Origin: an uncultured Roseburia sp.
Lineage (GTDB): Bacteria > Bacillota > Clostridia > Lachnospirales > Lachnospiraceae
Assembly: GCA_934358955.1 (NCBI GenBank)
Contig: CAKRLC010000081.1
Span: 1-12,372 of the forward strand
DNA: 12,372 nucleotides
Direction: 5' to 3'
Numbering within the stretch: position 1 is the first letter of the stretch; the number at the start of each line of letters is the position of its first letter. Positions 6,593 to 12,372 of this stretch are shown piece after piece. The translations under genes and the position numbers were made by a program. Below the pieces are notes generated by a model, which saw only the letters and a program-made list of their open reading frames with translations, did not search any database and was not told where the DNA came from.

Positions 6593-8261
6593 GAATCTGA
6601 GAATCGGTGAAGTATTAACTGAAAAGGGATATGTAACGGAAGAACAGATGTCACAGGCACTGGCTTATCAGAAGGAACACAGGGATAAACGAGTCGGACA
6701 GATTTTAAGGGAACTTGGATTTGTCACAGAAGAGCAGGTTCTGGATGCACTTGCAGACAGACTGCATTTAAAGATCGTTGATGTGGCACAGTTATCCGTG
6801 GATATTAAGGCAGTCGGCATGATCCAGAAAGATCTCGCAGAGAAAAATCTTCTGCTTCCGGTCAGTGTGCAGGATCACAATATGGTCATTGTCACCAATG
6901 ACCCGTTGAACTATTTCGCATTAGAGGAAGTGAGACAGCAGACAGGATGTCAGCTGGAGATCTATCTGTGTGAAGAGGAACCTCTGAAAAAGGCGATTTC
7001 TTATTATTTTGCAGAGGTTAGTGCGAGAAATGCTGCACAGCAGGCCAATATCGGTTTTGAATCGGCCGCAGAGGAGCTTGAGATCGAAGATCTTGAGAAC
7101 AGTGATGATGAGGCGCCAATCATCCGACTTCTGAACAGTCTGATCGAACGCGCGATCAAGACAAATGCAAGTGATATCCATGTGGAGCCTTTTGAAAAAG
7201 AGACAAAGGTCCGTATGCGTATTGACGGTGTGATCATGGAATATGTTACGATCCAGAAGAATATCCATGCGCCGCTGATCGCCCGTATCAAGATCCTTGC
7301 CAATCTTGACATTGCAGAAAAGCGTATTCCGCAGGATGGACATTTCCGTGTAAAATTAGAAGATGGATATGTGAATATCCGTGTTTCCATTCTGCCTACC
7401 GTATTCGGTGAAAAAGCAGTTTTACGAATTATGGCAGTGACTGGACAATTAGAGCATGCCAATCACTTTGGTATGGATGATTTCAGTTATCAGCAGTTTT
7501 TACCGTTATTGAATTATCCAAATGGTATTATTTATATCACAGGACCGACCGGAAGTGGTAAATCAACCACACTGTATATGATCCTGGAGTATCTGTCAGG
7601 CAGAAATGTCAATATATCCACGATCGAGGATCCGGTAGAGAAGAACCTTCCCGGAGTGAACCAGACACAGGTGAACCCGGTCGCAGGCCTTACCTTTGAT
7701 GTAGGACTGCGCGCACTGATGCGTCAGGATCCGGATATCATCATGGTTGGTGAGACGCGAGATGGTGAAACAGCAGGAACCTCCGTCCGTGCCGCTATTA
7801 CAGGACACGTTGTACTCAGTACACTTCACACGAACGATGCGGTATCGAGTATCGTCCGACTGGAAGATATGGGAGTTGAGACGTATCTTGTGGCAAACTC
7901 CCTGGTAGGACTTGTGGCACAGCGACTGCTTCGAAAGGTATGTCCGCATTGTGCAAAAGAGATGGAGACAACCGAGCAGGAGCGTATTTTCCTTGGGGAA
8001 GATGTGAAGACTGTGACACGCGGAATGGGCTGCTCAAAATGTAACCATACCGGTTATACCGGACGAATCGCAGTACATGAGATTTTAGCGATCAATAATG
8101 AGATCCGCAGGATGATCGTAGAACATCGGTCTATTGATGAGATCACAGCGTATGCAAGAGAGCATCAGCATATGCGGACATTAAAAGAAAGTGGTTTAGC
8201 GCTTGTAAAGGCAGGTGTTACGACACCGGAAGAGTTGATGAAGATCAGCTATGGTGAATAA
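6585..8261 (+). CDS. pilB: Type IV pilus extension ATPase PilB with MshEN c-di-GMP-binding domain
   Basis: A cytoplasmic hexameric ATPase of 558 residues that powers pilin polymerisation. The N-terminal region has two tandem MshEN-type motifs: 6-29 (R-I-G, then G15, L26, Q29) and a second beginning R36-V-G. These fit the RLG-x-x-L-x-x-x-G pattern known to bind cyclic di-GMP in MshE and PilB proteins. The catalytic part shows SDIHVEP at 196-202 (Asp box region), Walker A GPTGSGKST at 320-328, Walker B DPDIIMVGE at 382-390, a His box (LSTLHTNDA) and the zinc-binding pairs C453-x2-C456 and C483-x2-C486 typical of extension ATPases. Length is normal. The start is GTG 6585, inside the end of pilO. 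The GspE alternative is less likely given pilT just downstream. Confidence 0.96.
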   Translation: MNRNLRIGEVLTEKGYVTEEQMSQALAYQKEHRDKRVGQILRELGFVTEEQVLDALADRLHLKIVDVAQLSVDIKAVGMIQKDLAEKNLLLPVSVQDHNMVIVTNDPLNYFALEEVRQQTGCQLEIYLCEEEPLKKAISYYFAEVSARNAAQQANIGFESAAEELEIEDLENSDDEAPIIRLLNSLIERAIKTNASDIHVEPFEKETKVRMRIDGVIMEYVTIQKNIHAPLIARIKILANLDIAEKRIPQDGHFRVKLEDGYVNIRVSILPTVFGEKAVLRIMAVTGQLEHANHFGMDDFSYQQFLPLLNYPNGIIYITGPTGSGKSTTLYMILEYLSGRNVNISTIEDPVEKNLPGVNQTQVNPVAGLTFDVGLRALMRQDPDIIMVGETRDGETAGTSVRAAITGHVVLSTLHTNDAVSSIVRLEDMGVETYLVANSLVGLVAQRLLRKVCPHCAKEMETTEQERIFLGEDVKTVTRGMGCSKCNHTGYTGRIAVHEILAINNEIRRMIVEHRSIDEITAYAREHQHMRTLKESGLALVKAGVTTPEELMKISYGE

Positions 8262-8314
8262 AAGTCAGTGGACCGGGTCAGGAGCAAGCTGTCAGAAACA
8301 GAAGGAGCAATAGA

Positions 8315-9385
8315 ATGGAAAACTGGAACGAGAAGATAGATGCACTGATCAGGGAGGCAAGGAGCCAGAAGGCTTCGGATATCCATATTTCAGAAGGAAT
8401 GCCAGTCTGGTACCGGGCAAAGGGACAGCTGGTTCCGTCTGAACTTGGAATTGGCTCGGACGAGATCCGGGAACTGATCCTTCATATGATGGATGAGCAC
8501 CATCGGAAGCAGTTTGAAGCAGGGCTGGATGCTGATTTTTCCATTCAGACAAGTGATGGCTGCAGACAGAGGGTGAATGTGTTCCGCCAGCAGAAGCAGT
8601 TGGCAGCAACGATCCGTCTGCTGAATGATGGGATCCCGACCTTAGAACAGCTGAAGATGCCAACTGTTTTATATGATATCGCGATGGCACCGCGGGGGCT
8701 GTTTCTTGTGACAGGACCGACCGGAAGTGGAAAATCAACTACACTGGCAGCAATGATCGAGTATATGAACCGCAACCGTGACCGTCATATTATTACGATC
8801 GAAGACCCGATCGAGTATGTGTATGAGTGTAAGAAATCACTGATCCATCAAAGAGAGGTCGGAGAAGATGTGCGGGATTTTGCATCTGCGCTTCGCAGTG
8901 CACTCCGTGAAGACCCGGATGTGATCTTAGTCGGTGAGATGCGTGATTATGAGACGATTTCGGCAGCATTGCTTGCGGCTGAGACCGGACATTTGGTGTT
9001 GTCAACACTGCATACCACCGGGGCAGCCCAGACCGTTGAACGAATTATCGATGCCTGCCCGGCGAACGGACAGAATCAGGTCCGGACACAGCTGGCGGGA
9101 ACCTTAAGAGGTGTGGTCAGCCAGTGCCTGATCCCGGTAGGAGGCGGCGTCTCGAGGATCGCCGCAACAGAGCTTATGATCGGAACGGATGCCGTACTGA
9201 ATCTGATCCGCGAAGGAAAAACGCATCAGATCTCCAGCATTATGCAGTCTTCCGGCTCAGCCTCCGGAATGCATACACTGAACATGGATCTGGTCCGTCT
9301 GATGAACCTTGGATATATCACAAGGGAGGATGCAGAGAGCTATACGAATAACCGTGCAGAGCTGGAAGAGTATCTGTCAAAATAG
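8315..9385 (+). CDS. pilT: Type IV pilus retraction ATPase PilT
   Basis: A cytoplasmic hexameric ATPase of 356 residues that depolymerises pili and drives twitching motility or fibre retraction. It begins with the PAS-like region (SQKASDIHIS at 18-27). Walker A is GPTGSGKST at 134-142, the Asp box IEDPIEY follows, Walker B is DPDVILVGE at 200-208, and the His box is LSTLHTTGA. Near the C-terminus, residues 293-300 read AVLNLIRE, the PilT-specific AIRNLIRE motif with Leu in place of the first Arg, followed by GKTHQI. The zinc cysteine pairs of PilB are absent, as expected for PilT. ATG 8315 follows AAGGAG by seven bases. It is the last gene of the pilus operon and is followed by a terminator. 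Confidence 0.96.
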   Translation: MENWNEKIDALIREARSQKASDIHISEGMPVWYRAKGQLVPSELGIGSDEIRELILHMMDEHHRKQFEAGLDADFSIQTSDGCRQRVNVFRQQKQLAATIRLLNDGIPTLEQLKMPTVLYDIAMAPRGLFLVTGPTGSGKSTTLAAMIEYMNRNRDRHIITIEDPIEYVYECKKSLIHQREVGEDVRDFASALRSALREDPDVILVGEMRDYETISAALLAAETGHLVLSTLHTTGAAQTVERIIDACPANGQNQVRTQLAGTLRGVVSQCLIPVGGGVSRIAATELMIGTDAVLNLIREGKTHQISSIMQSSGSASGMHTLNMDLVRLMNLGYITREDAESYTNNRAELEEYLSK

Positions 9386-9439
9386 GCCAAAGGAATAGAA
9401 GCTATAAGCAATCTATATAGGAAAAGCGTGGAAATTAAG

Positions 9440-9480
9440 GGAAAAGCCGTTGAAATTTGTCGGCTTTTCCTTTATTATTA
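9440..9480 (+). terminator. Rho-independent terminator of the pilus operon
   Basis: A perfect 10-bp stem, GGAAAAGCCG (9440-9449) with CGGCTTTTCC (9461-9470), has an 11-base loop and is followed by TTTATTATTA. Up to three more pairs at the base (one G-U) are possible. It lies 54 bases after the pilT stop. Confidence 0.85.
9450..9478 (+). promoter_or_regulatory. Predicted sigma-A promoter for nfnAB, embedded in the upstream terminator
   Basis: TTGAAA (9450-9455) and TATTAT (9473-9478) each match five of six consensus bases, with an ideal 17-base spacer. The -35 lies in the terminator loop, the spacer covers the 3' stem arm, and the -10 lies in the T-rich tail. Transcription would start near 9485, giving a leader of roughly 95 bases before nfnA. 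No riboswitch-like structure was recognised in that leader. Confidence 0.6.
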
Positions 9481-9581
9481 TGTAGAATATCGAAAAACTG
9501 TATTTTCATAGGGGATTAGTGATGGCAATATCTGATTACAAATGTGAATAAGACAGTGGATTATATAGAAGGAGGAAGAAT

Positions 9582-10463
9582 ATGTATCCAATCGTTAAAA
9601 GAGAAAAGCTGGCAGATAAGATTTATCTTATGGATGTCAAAGCACCTCGTGTAGCACAGTACTGCGAACCGGGACAGTTTGTGATCGTAAAGATCGATGA
9701 AGAGGGAGAACGTATCCCGCTTACCATCTGCGATTATAACAGGGAAGAAGGAACGATCACGATCGTATTCCAGACAGTTGGCGCTTCCACAGAGCGTATG
9801 GTGAACTTACAGGAAGGGGATGCATTTGAGGATTTTGTAGGACCTCTTGGATGTCCTTCTGATCTGATCGATGAAGATATAGAAGAATTGAAGAAGAAAA
9901 AGATCCTGTTTGTAGCAGGTGGTGTTGGAACAGCACCGGTTTACCCTCAGGTAAAATGGCTGCATGAGCATGGAGTTGACTGTGATGTGATCATGGGATC
10001 CCGCAATAAGGATTTACTGATCTTAGAGGAAGAGATGAAGGCAGTTGCAACGAATCTCTATGTGACAACCGACGATGGTTCTTACGGATTTAAAGGAACC
10101 GGTACAGCACAGCTTCAGGAATTATGGGATAAAGGCATCCGTTATGATCACTGTGTAGCAATCGGACCAATGATCATGATGAAGTTTGTCTGTAAATTAA
10201 CAAAAGAGCTTGGTATCCCGACTGTTGTATCCATGAACCCGATCATGGTAGACGGAACCGGTATGTGCGGTGCCTGCCGACTGGTTGTTGGGGATGAAGT
10301 GAAGTTTGCCTGTGTAGACGGACCAGAGTTCGACGGACATCTGGTAGATTTTGACCAGGCAATGAGAAGACAGGCTCAGTACAAGACAGAAGAAGGAAGA
10401 GCCATGCTGAAACTGCAGGAAGGCGCAACACATCACGGTGGATGCGGCAACTGCAACAGCTAA
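9582..10463 (+). CDS. nfnA: NfnA, FAD/[2Fe-2S] subunit of the NADH-dependent ferredoxin:NADP+ oxidoreductase
   Basis: The 293-residue small subunit of the Nfn transhydrogenase, which bifurcates electrons from NADPH to NAD+ and ferredoxin, or runs in reverse. It belongs to the ferredoxin-NADP reductase-like family often labelled sulfide dehydrogenase or dihydroorotate dehydrogenase electron-transfer subunit. The FAD motif R44-x2-L-T48, the NAD-site loop GGVGTAP (113-119) and the cluster motif D224-x4-C229-x2-C232-x11-C244 are visible. The latter fits the unusual one-Asp, three-Cys [2Fe-2S] site known in NfnA. Two more Cys lie in the C-terminal HHGGCGNC. AAGGAGG sits six bases before ATG 9582. 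It is followed after 30 bases by nfnB, the usual partner. PyrK is a less likely reading because no pyrimidine gene is nearby. Confidence 0.92.
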   Translation: MYPIVKREKLADKIYLMDVKAPRVAQYCEPGQFVIVKIDEEGERIPLTICDYNREEGTITIVFQTVGASTERMVNLQEGDAFEDFVGPLGCPSDLIDEDIEELKKKKILFVAGGVGTAPVYPQVKWLHEHGVDCDVIMGSRNKDLLILEEEMKAVATNLYVTTDDGSYGFKGTGTAQLQELWDKGIRYDHCVAIGPMIMMKFVCKLTKELGIPTVVSMNPIMVDGTGMCGACRLVVGDEVKFACVDGPEFDGHLVDFDQAMRRQAQYKTEEGRAMLKLQEGATHHGGCGNCNS

Positions 10464-10493
10464 CGATCACAAGCACAGAATCAGGAGGTAAAA

Positions 10494-11879
10494 ATGGACG
10501 TATTAACAAGAGTTCCGGTTCGTGAGCAGGAACCGGCAGTTCGTGCTGCGAACTTTGAAGAAGTATGTTTAGGATATAATGAAGAAGAAGCAATGGCAGA
10601 GGCTGCCCGCTGCCTGAATTGTAAGAATGCACAGTGTATGAAAGGATGTCCGGTTTCCATCAATATCCCGGCATTTATTTCAGAAGTAAAAGAAGGCAAT
10701 TTTGAAGCTGCCTACCATGTGATCAGCGAGTCAAGTGCACTCCCTGCTGTCTGTGGCCGTGTTTGTCCACAGGAGACACAGTGTGAGGGAAAATGTATCC
10801 GTGGTATTAAGGGAGAACCGGTTGCCATCGGTAAATTAGAGCGTTTTGTTGCTGACTGGGCAAGAGAGCATGGAATCAAACCAAAAAAAGCAGAAACATT
10901 AAACGGACATAAGGTAGCTGTCATCGGATCCGGCCCTGCAGGTCTTACCTGCGCAGGCGATCTTGCAAAGCTTGGTTATGATGTGACGATTTTCGAGGCA
11001 TTACATCAGGCAGGCGGCGTATTGGTATATGGTATCCCGGAATTCCGTCTTCCAAAACAGAAGGTGGTTGCTGCTGAAGTAGAAAACGTAAAAGCACTGG
11101 GAGTAAAGATCGAGACAAACGTTGTCATTGGAAAATCCGTAACGATCGACGAATTAATGGAGAACGAGGGCTTTGAAGCAGTCTTCATTGGCTCCGGTGC
11201 AGGACTTCCTAGATTTATGGGTATCCCAGGCGAGCAGGCAATGGGTGTATTCTCCGCAAATGAATACCTTACAAGAAATAACCTTATGAAAGCATTCTTA
11301 GACAGCTACGATACACCGATCAAAGCAGGAAAGAAAGTCATCGTAGTAGGTGGCGGAAACGTAGCAATGGATGCTGCAAGAACAGCAAAGAGACTTGGCG
11401 CAGAGGTACATATTGTATACCGTCGTGGTGAGGAAGAGCTTCCGGCACGAAGGGAAGAAGTACATCATGCAAAAGAAGAAGGAATCATTTTTGACCTTCT
11501 CCAGAATCCGACAGAGTTATTAGTAGATGAGAATGGCTCCGTCAAAGGCGCAAGAGTCATTAAGATGGAACTTGGTGAGCCGGATGCTTCCGGAAGAAGA
11601 AGCCCGGTTGAGATCCCTGGCTCTGAGTATGAGATCGAGGCAGACACGGTGATCATGTCACTTGGTACTTCCCCGAACCCACTTATTTCCTCTACAACAA
11701 AGGGATTAGATATTAACCGCAGAAAATGTATTATTGCCGAGGAAGAGACAGGTGCAACCTCCAAAGAGGGTGTTTATGCCGGCGGTGATGCCGTAACAGG
11801 CGCTGCAACCGTTATCCTTGCAATGGGAGCCGGTAAGGCTGCTGCAAAGGGAATCGACGAGTACCTCAGCAACAAATAA
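10494..11879 (+). CDS. nfnB: NfnB, large FAD/2x[4Fe-4S] subunit of the Nfn transhydrogenase (GltA/GltD-like)
   Basis: A protein of 461 residues, normally annotated as homotetrameric NADPH-dependent glutamate synthase small subunit. The N-terminal region carries two cysteine clusters, C40-C43-C48-C52 and C87-C91-C97-C101, for two [4Fe-4S] centres. The FAD fold starts with GSGPAG at 145-150, and the NADPH-binding fold has GGGNVAMD at 286-293. The C-terminal FAD motif is YAGGDAVTGAATV. In Nfn this subunit holds the bifurcating FAD and takes electrons from NADPH. The pairing with nfnA directly upstream, and no glutamate synthase large subunit in view, favours NfnB over GltD. AGGAGG lies five bases before ATG 10494. 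The operon ends at the terminator that follows. Confidence 0.93.
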   Translation: MDVLTRVPVREQEPAVRAANFEEVCLGYNEEEAMAEAARCLNCKNAQCMKGCPVSINIPAFISEVKEGNFEAAYHVISESSALPAVCGRVCPQETQCEGKCIRGIKGEPVAIGKLERFVADWAREHGIKPKKAETLNGHKVAVIGSGPAGLTCAGDLAKLGYDVTIFEALHQAGGVLVYGIPEFRLPKQKVVAAEVENVKALGVKIETNVVIGKSVTIDELMENEGFEAVFIGSGAGLPRFMGIPGEQAMGVFSANEYLTRNNLMKAFLDSYDTPIKAGKKVIVVGGGNVAMDAARTAKRLGAEVHIVYRRGEEELPARREEVHHAKEEGIIFDLLQNPTELLVDENGSVKGARVIKMELGEPDASGRRSPVEIPGSEYEIEADTVIMSLGTSPNPLISSTTKGLDINRRKCIIAEEETGATSKEGVYAGGDAVTGAATVILAMGAGKAAAKGIDEYLSNK

Positions 11880-11891
11880 AGAATGAACCGG

Positions 11892-11930
11892 AAAAAGGAC
11901 TGTACTTTAGCTTAAAGTGCAGTCCTTTTT
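11892..11930 (+). terminator. Rho-independent terminator of nfnAB
   Basis: The arms 11892-11909 and 11913-11930 pair over 18 bases with one G-U pair and a 3-base loop. Five A at the 5' base mirror five T at the 3' end, so it could work in both directions. It lies 12 bases after the nfnB stop. Confidence 0.9.
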
Positions 11931-11950
11931 GCAGTTGGAATGTAAATAAA

Positions 11951-12183
11951 GATTCGGGTGTCAAAAGGTCTGCATTTAAGTTTATGATGTCAGAGTGCAC
12001 AAAAGAAATATTGCAAGTTTCATTGTGCAAAACATTCCGATAAGCCTCTGAAGACGTGAAGCGTGTTCAGAGGCTTCCACGCTTCATGAGTCTTATCTCC
12101 ATTGCACAAAGAGAAACTTTCAATATTTCTTTTGTGCAATTCGACAATAAAGGTTATGATGTAGACCTTTTGACACCCGAGTC
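11951..12183. repeat. 233-bp imperfect palindrome with 25-bp terminal inverted repeats (MITE-like or long structured RNA)
   Basis: The ends 11951-11975 and 12159-12183 pair over all 25 positions, counting two G-U pairs in a + strand transcript. Further in, 11996-12013 pairs perfectly with 12121-12138 (18 bp), 12015-12021 with 12113-12119 (7 bp) and 12023-12030 with 12102-12109 (8 bp). Nearer the apex, 12039-12044 pairs with 12092-12097 and 12057-12065 with 12078-12086. Linking stretches pair weakly (TTTAT and TGTC on the left with ATAAA and GACA on the right). No open reading frame of any length is seen. Both end repeats contain a TTGACA reading outward. No exact target duplication is certain: ATAAA adjoins the left end and recurs two bases past the right end. 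It could be a non-autonomous transposable element or a hairpin RNA. Confidence 0.75.
12042..12086 (+). repeat. Interleaved inverted repeats at the apex of the palindrome
   Basis: Arm A (12042-12052, AAGCCTCTGAA) is complementary to A' (12066-12076), and arm B (12057-12065, TGAAGCGTG) to B' (12078-12086). The order is A-B-A'-B', so the two stems compete rather than nest: B-B' closes the long hairpin and leaves A' in its loop. Confidence 0.75.
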
Positions 12184-12200
12184 ATATAAAAGATTAAAAT
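12170..12200 (+). promoter_or_regulatory. Possible hybrid promoter: element -35 with flanking -10
   Basis: A perfect TTGACA (12170-12175) in the right terminal repeat is followed after 19 bases by TAAAAT (12195-12200, five of six consensus bases). The spacer is longer than ideal, so activity is uncertain. It points to the lipoprotein-like gene at the window end. Confidence 0.3.
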
Positions 12201-12246
12201 TTATTAAGATTAGCAAAAGATACTGGTAATTTATCTCGAATTTCTT

Positions 12247-12252
12247 TATAAT
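12247..12252 (+). promoter_or_regulatory. Candidate -10 element upstream of the last gene
   Basis: A perfect TATAAT lies 66 bases before ATG 12319. The base run 17 bases upstream (TGGTAA at 12224-12229) is a poor -35, so this is a candidate only. The surrounding 12184-12310 is very AT-rich and holds no gene. Confidence 0.4.
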
Positions 12253-12318
12253 AAATGCATTAGTTTTATTTTTTTGTGAAAATACGAGAAAGTAGTTAGA
12301 GATAGAGGTTACAGGCAG

Positions 12319-12372
12319 ATGAAGAAGATGATAATCAGTGGTATCGTAGTCGCGACATTTTTTGTCGGATGT
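12319..12372 (+). CDS. Start of a probable lipoprotein gene (partial, cut by window end)
   Basis: Eighteen codons are visible from ATG 12319 to the window end: MKKMIISGIVVATFFVGC. The two Lys, a hydrophobic core and a final VGC form a plausible lipoprotein signal peptide with the lipid-modified Cys at residue 18. Phe at -3 is less usual than Leu. AGAGG at 12304-12308 lies ten bases upstream. Nothing of the mature protein is visible, so its function cannot be stated. Confidence 0.55.
   Translation, partial: MKKMIISGIVVATFFVGC

Noticed and set aside
8349..8738. 129-codon frame on the - strand within pilT
   Set aside because: It is fully inside a well-supported gene, with no recognisable motif or ribosome site.
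2349..9385. Type II secretion system instead of type IV pilus
   Set aside because: PilT, the retraction ATPase, is present and no secretin is seen; a PilT is diagnostic of pili. The GspL-like fusion alone does not outweigh this.
9536..9566. Promoter TTACAA / TTATAT close to nfnA
   Set aside because: The spacing is 19 bases and the start would fall in or next to the ribosome binding site; the promoter at 9450-9478 is better.
12042..12086. Classical H-type pseudoknot
   Set aside because: One linker is a single base facing an 11-bp stem, which is too short to cross it; alternative hairpins are more likely.
11946..12190. ATAAA target-site duplication around the palindrome
   Set aside because: The right copy starts two bases beyond the repeat end, and the region is so AT-rich that a five-base match is weak evidence.
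1..12372. CRISPR array, tRNA or rRNA genes
   Set aside because: No spaced direct repeats and no tRNA- or rRNA-like sequence were recognised.

Overview
The window looks like chromosomal DNA of a low-to-medium GC anaerobic Firmicute, most likely a Lachnospiraceae-type Clostridium relative. The evidence is strong AGGAGG-type ribosome binding sites, several GTG starts, a Gram-positive type IV pilus (T4P) gene set without a secretin, and a clostridial NfnAB electron-bifurcating transhydrogenase pair. The genus cannot be fixed from the sequence alone.

Positions 1-9385 hold a T4P assembly cluster, all on the + strand. It opens with the 3' end of an unidentified gene (to 142). Next come three small membrane-anchored pilin-like proteins: a PilX-like protein without the conserved Glu5, and two prepilins with a clear G/xTLVE processing site, the second carrying a Gly/Ser/Thr repeat tail. 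After a 93-base gap with a good internal promoter come the machinery genes: prepilin peptidase PilD, platform protein PilC, a fused PilM-PilN protein (GspL-like layout), PilO, extension ATPase PilB with an N-terminal MshEN-type c-di-GMP-binding domain, and retraction ATPase PilT. Several genes overlap by 1-8 bases, which suggests translational coupling. PilD would trim the prepilins, PilC/PilMN/PilO would form the inner-membrane platform, PilB would polymerise and PilT would retract the fibre.

A hairpin terminator at 9440-9480 closes the pilus operon. A near-consensus promoter is embedded in that same hairpin (-35 in its loop, -10 in its T-tract) and probably starts the second operon, nfnA-nfnB (9582-11879), which ends at a strong 18-bp terminator.

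The remainder (11931-12372) has no complete gene. It holds a 233-bp near-palindrome (11951-12183) with 25-bp terminal inverted repeats carrying outward-facing TTGACA hexamers. This is MITE-like, or a long structured RNA, with an interleaved set of alternative stems at its apex. An AT-rich stretch with a perfect TATAAT follows, then the first 18 codons of a probable lipoprotein cut by the window edge. The main novelty candidates are this palindromic element, the PilM-PilN fusion and the promoter-in-terminator arrangement.
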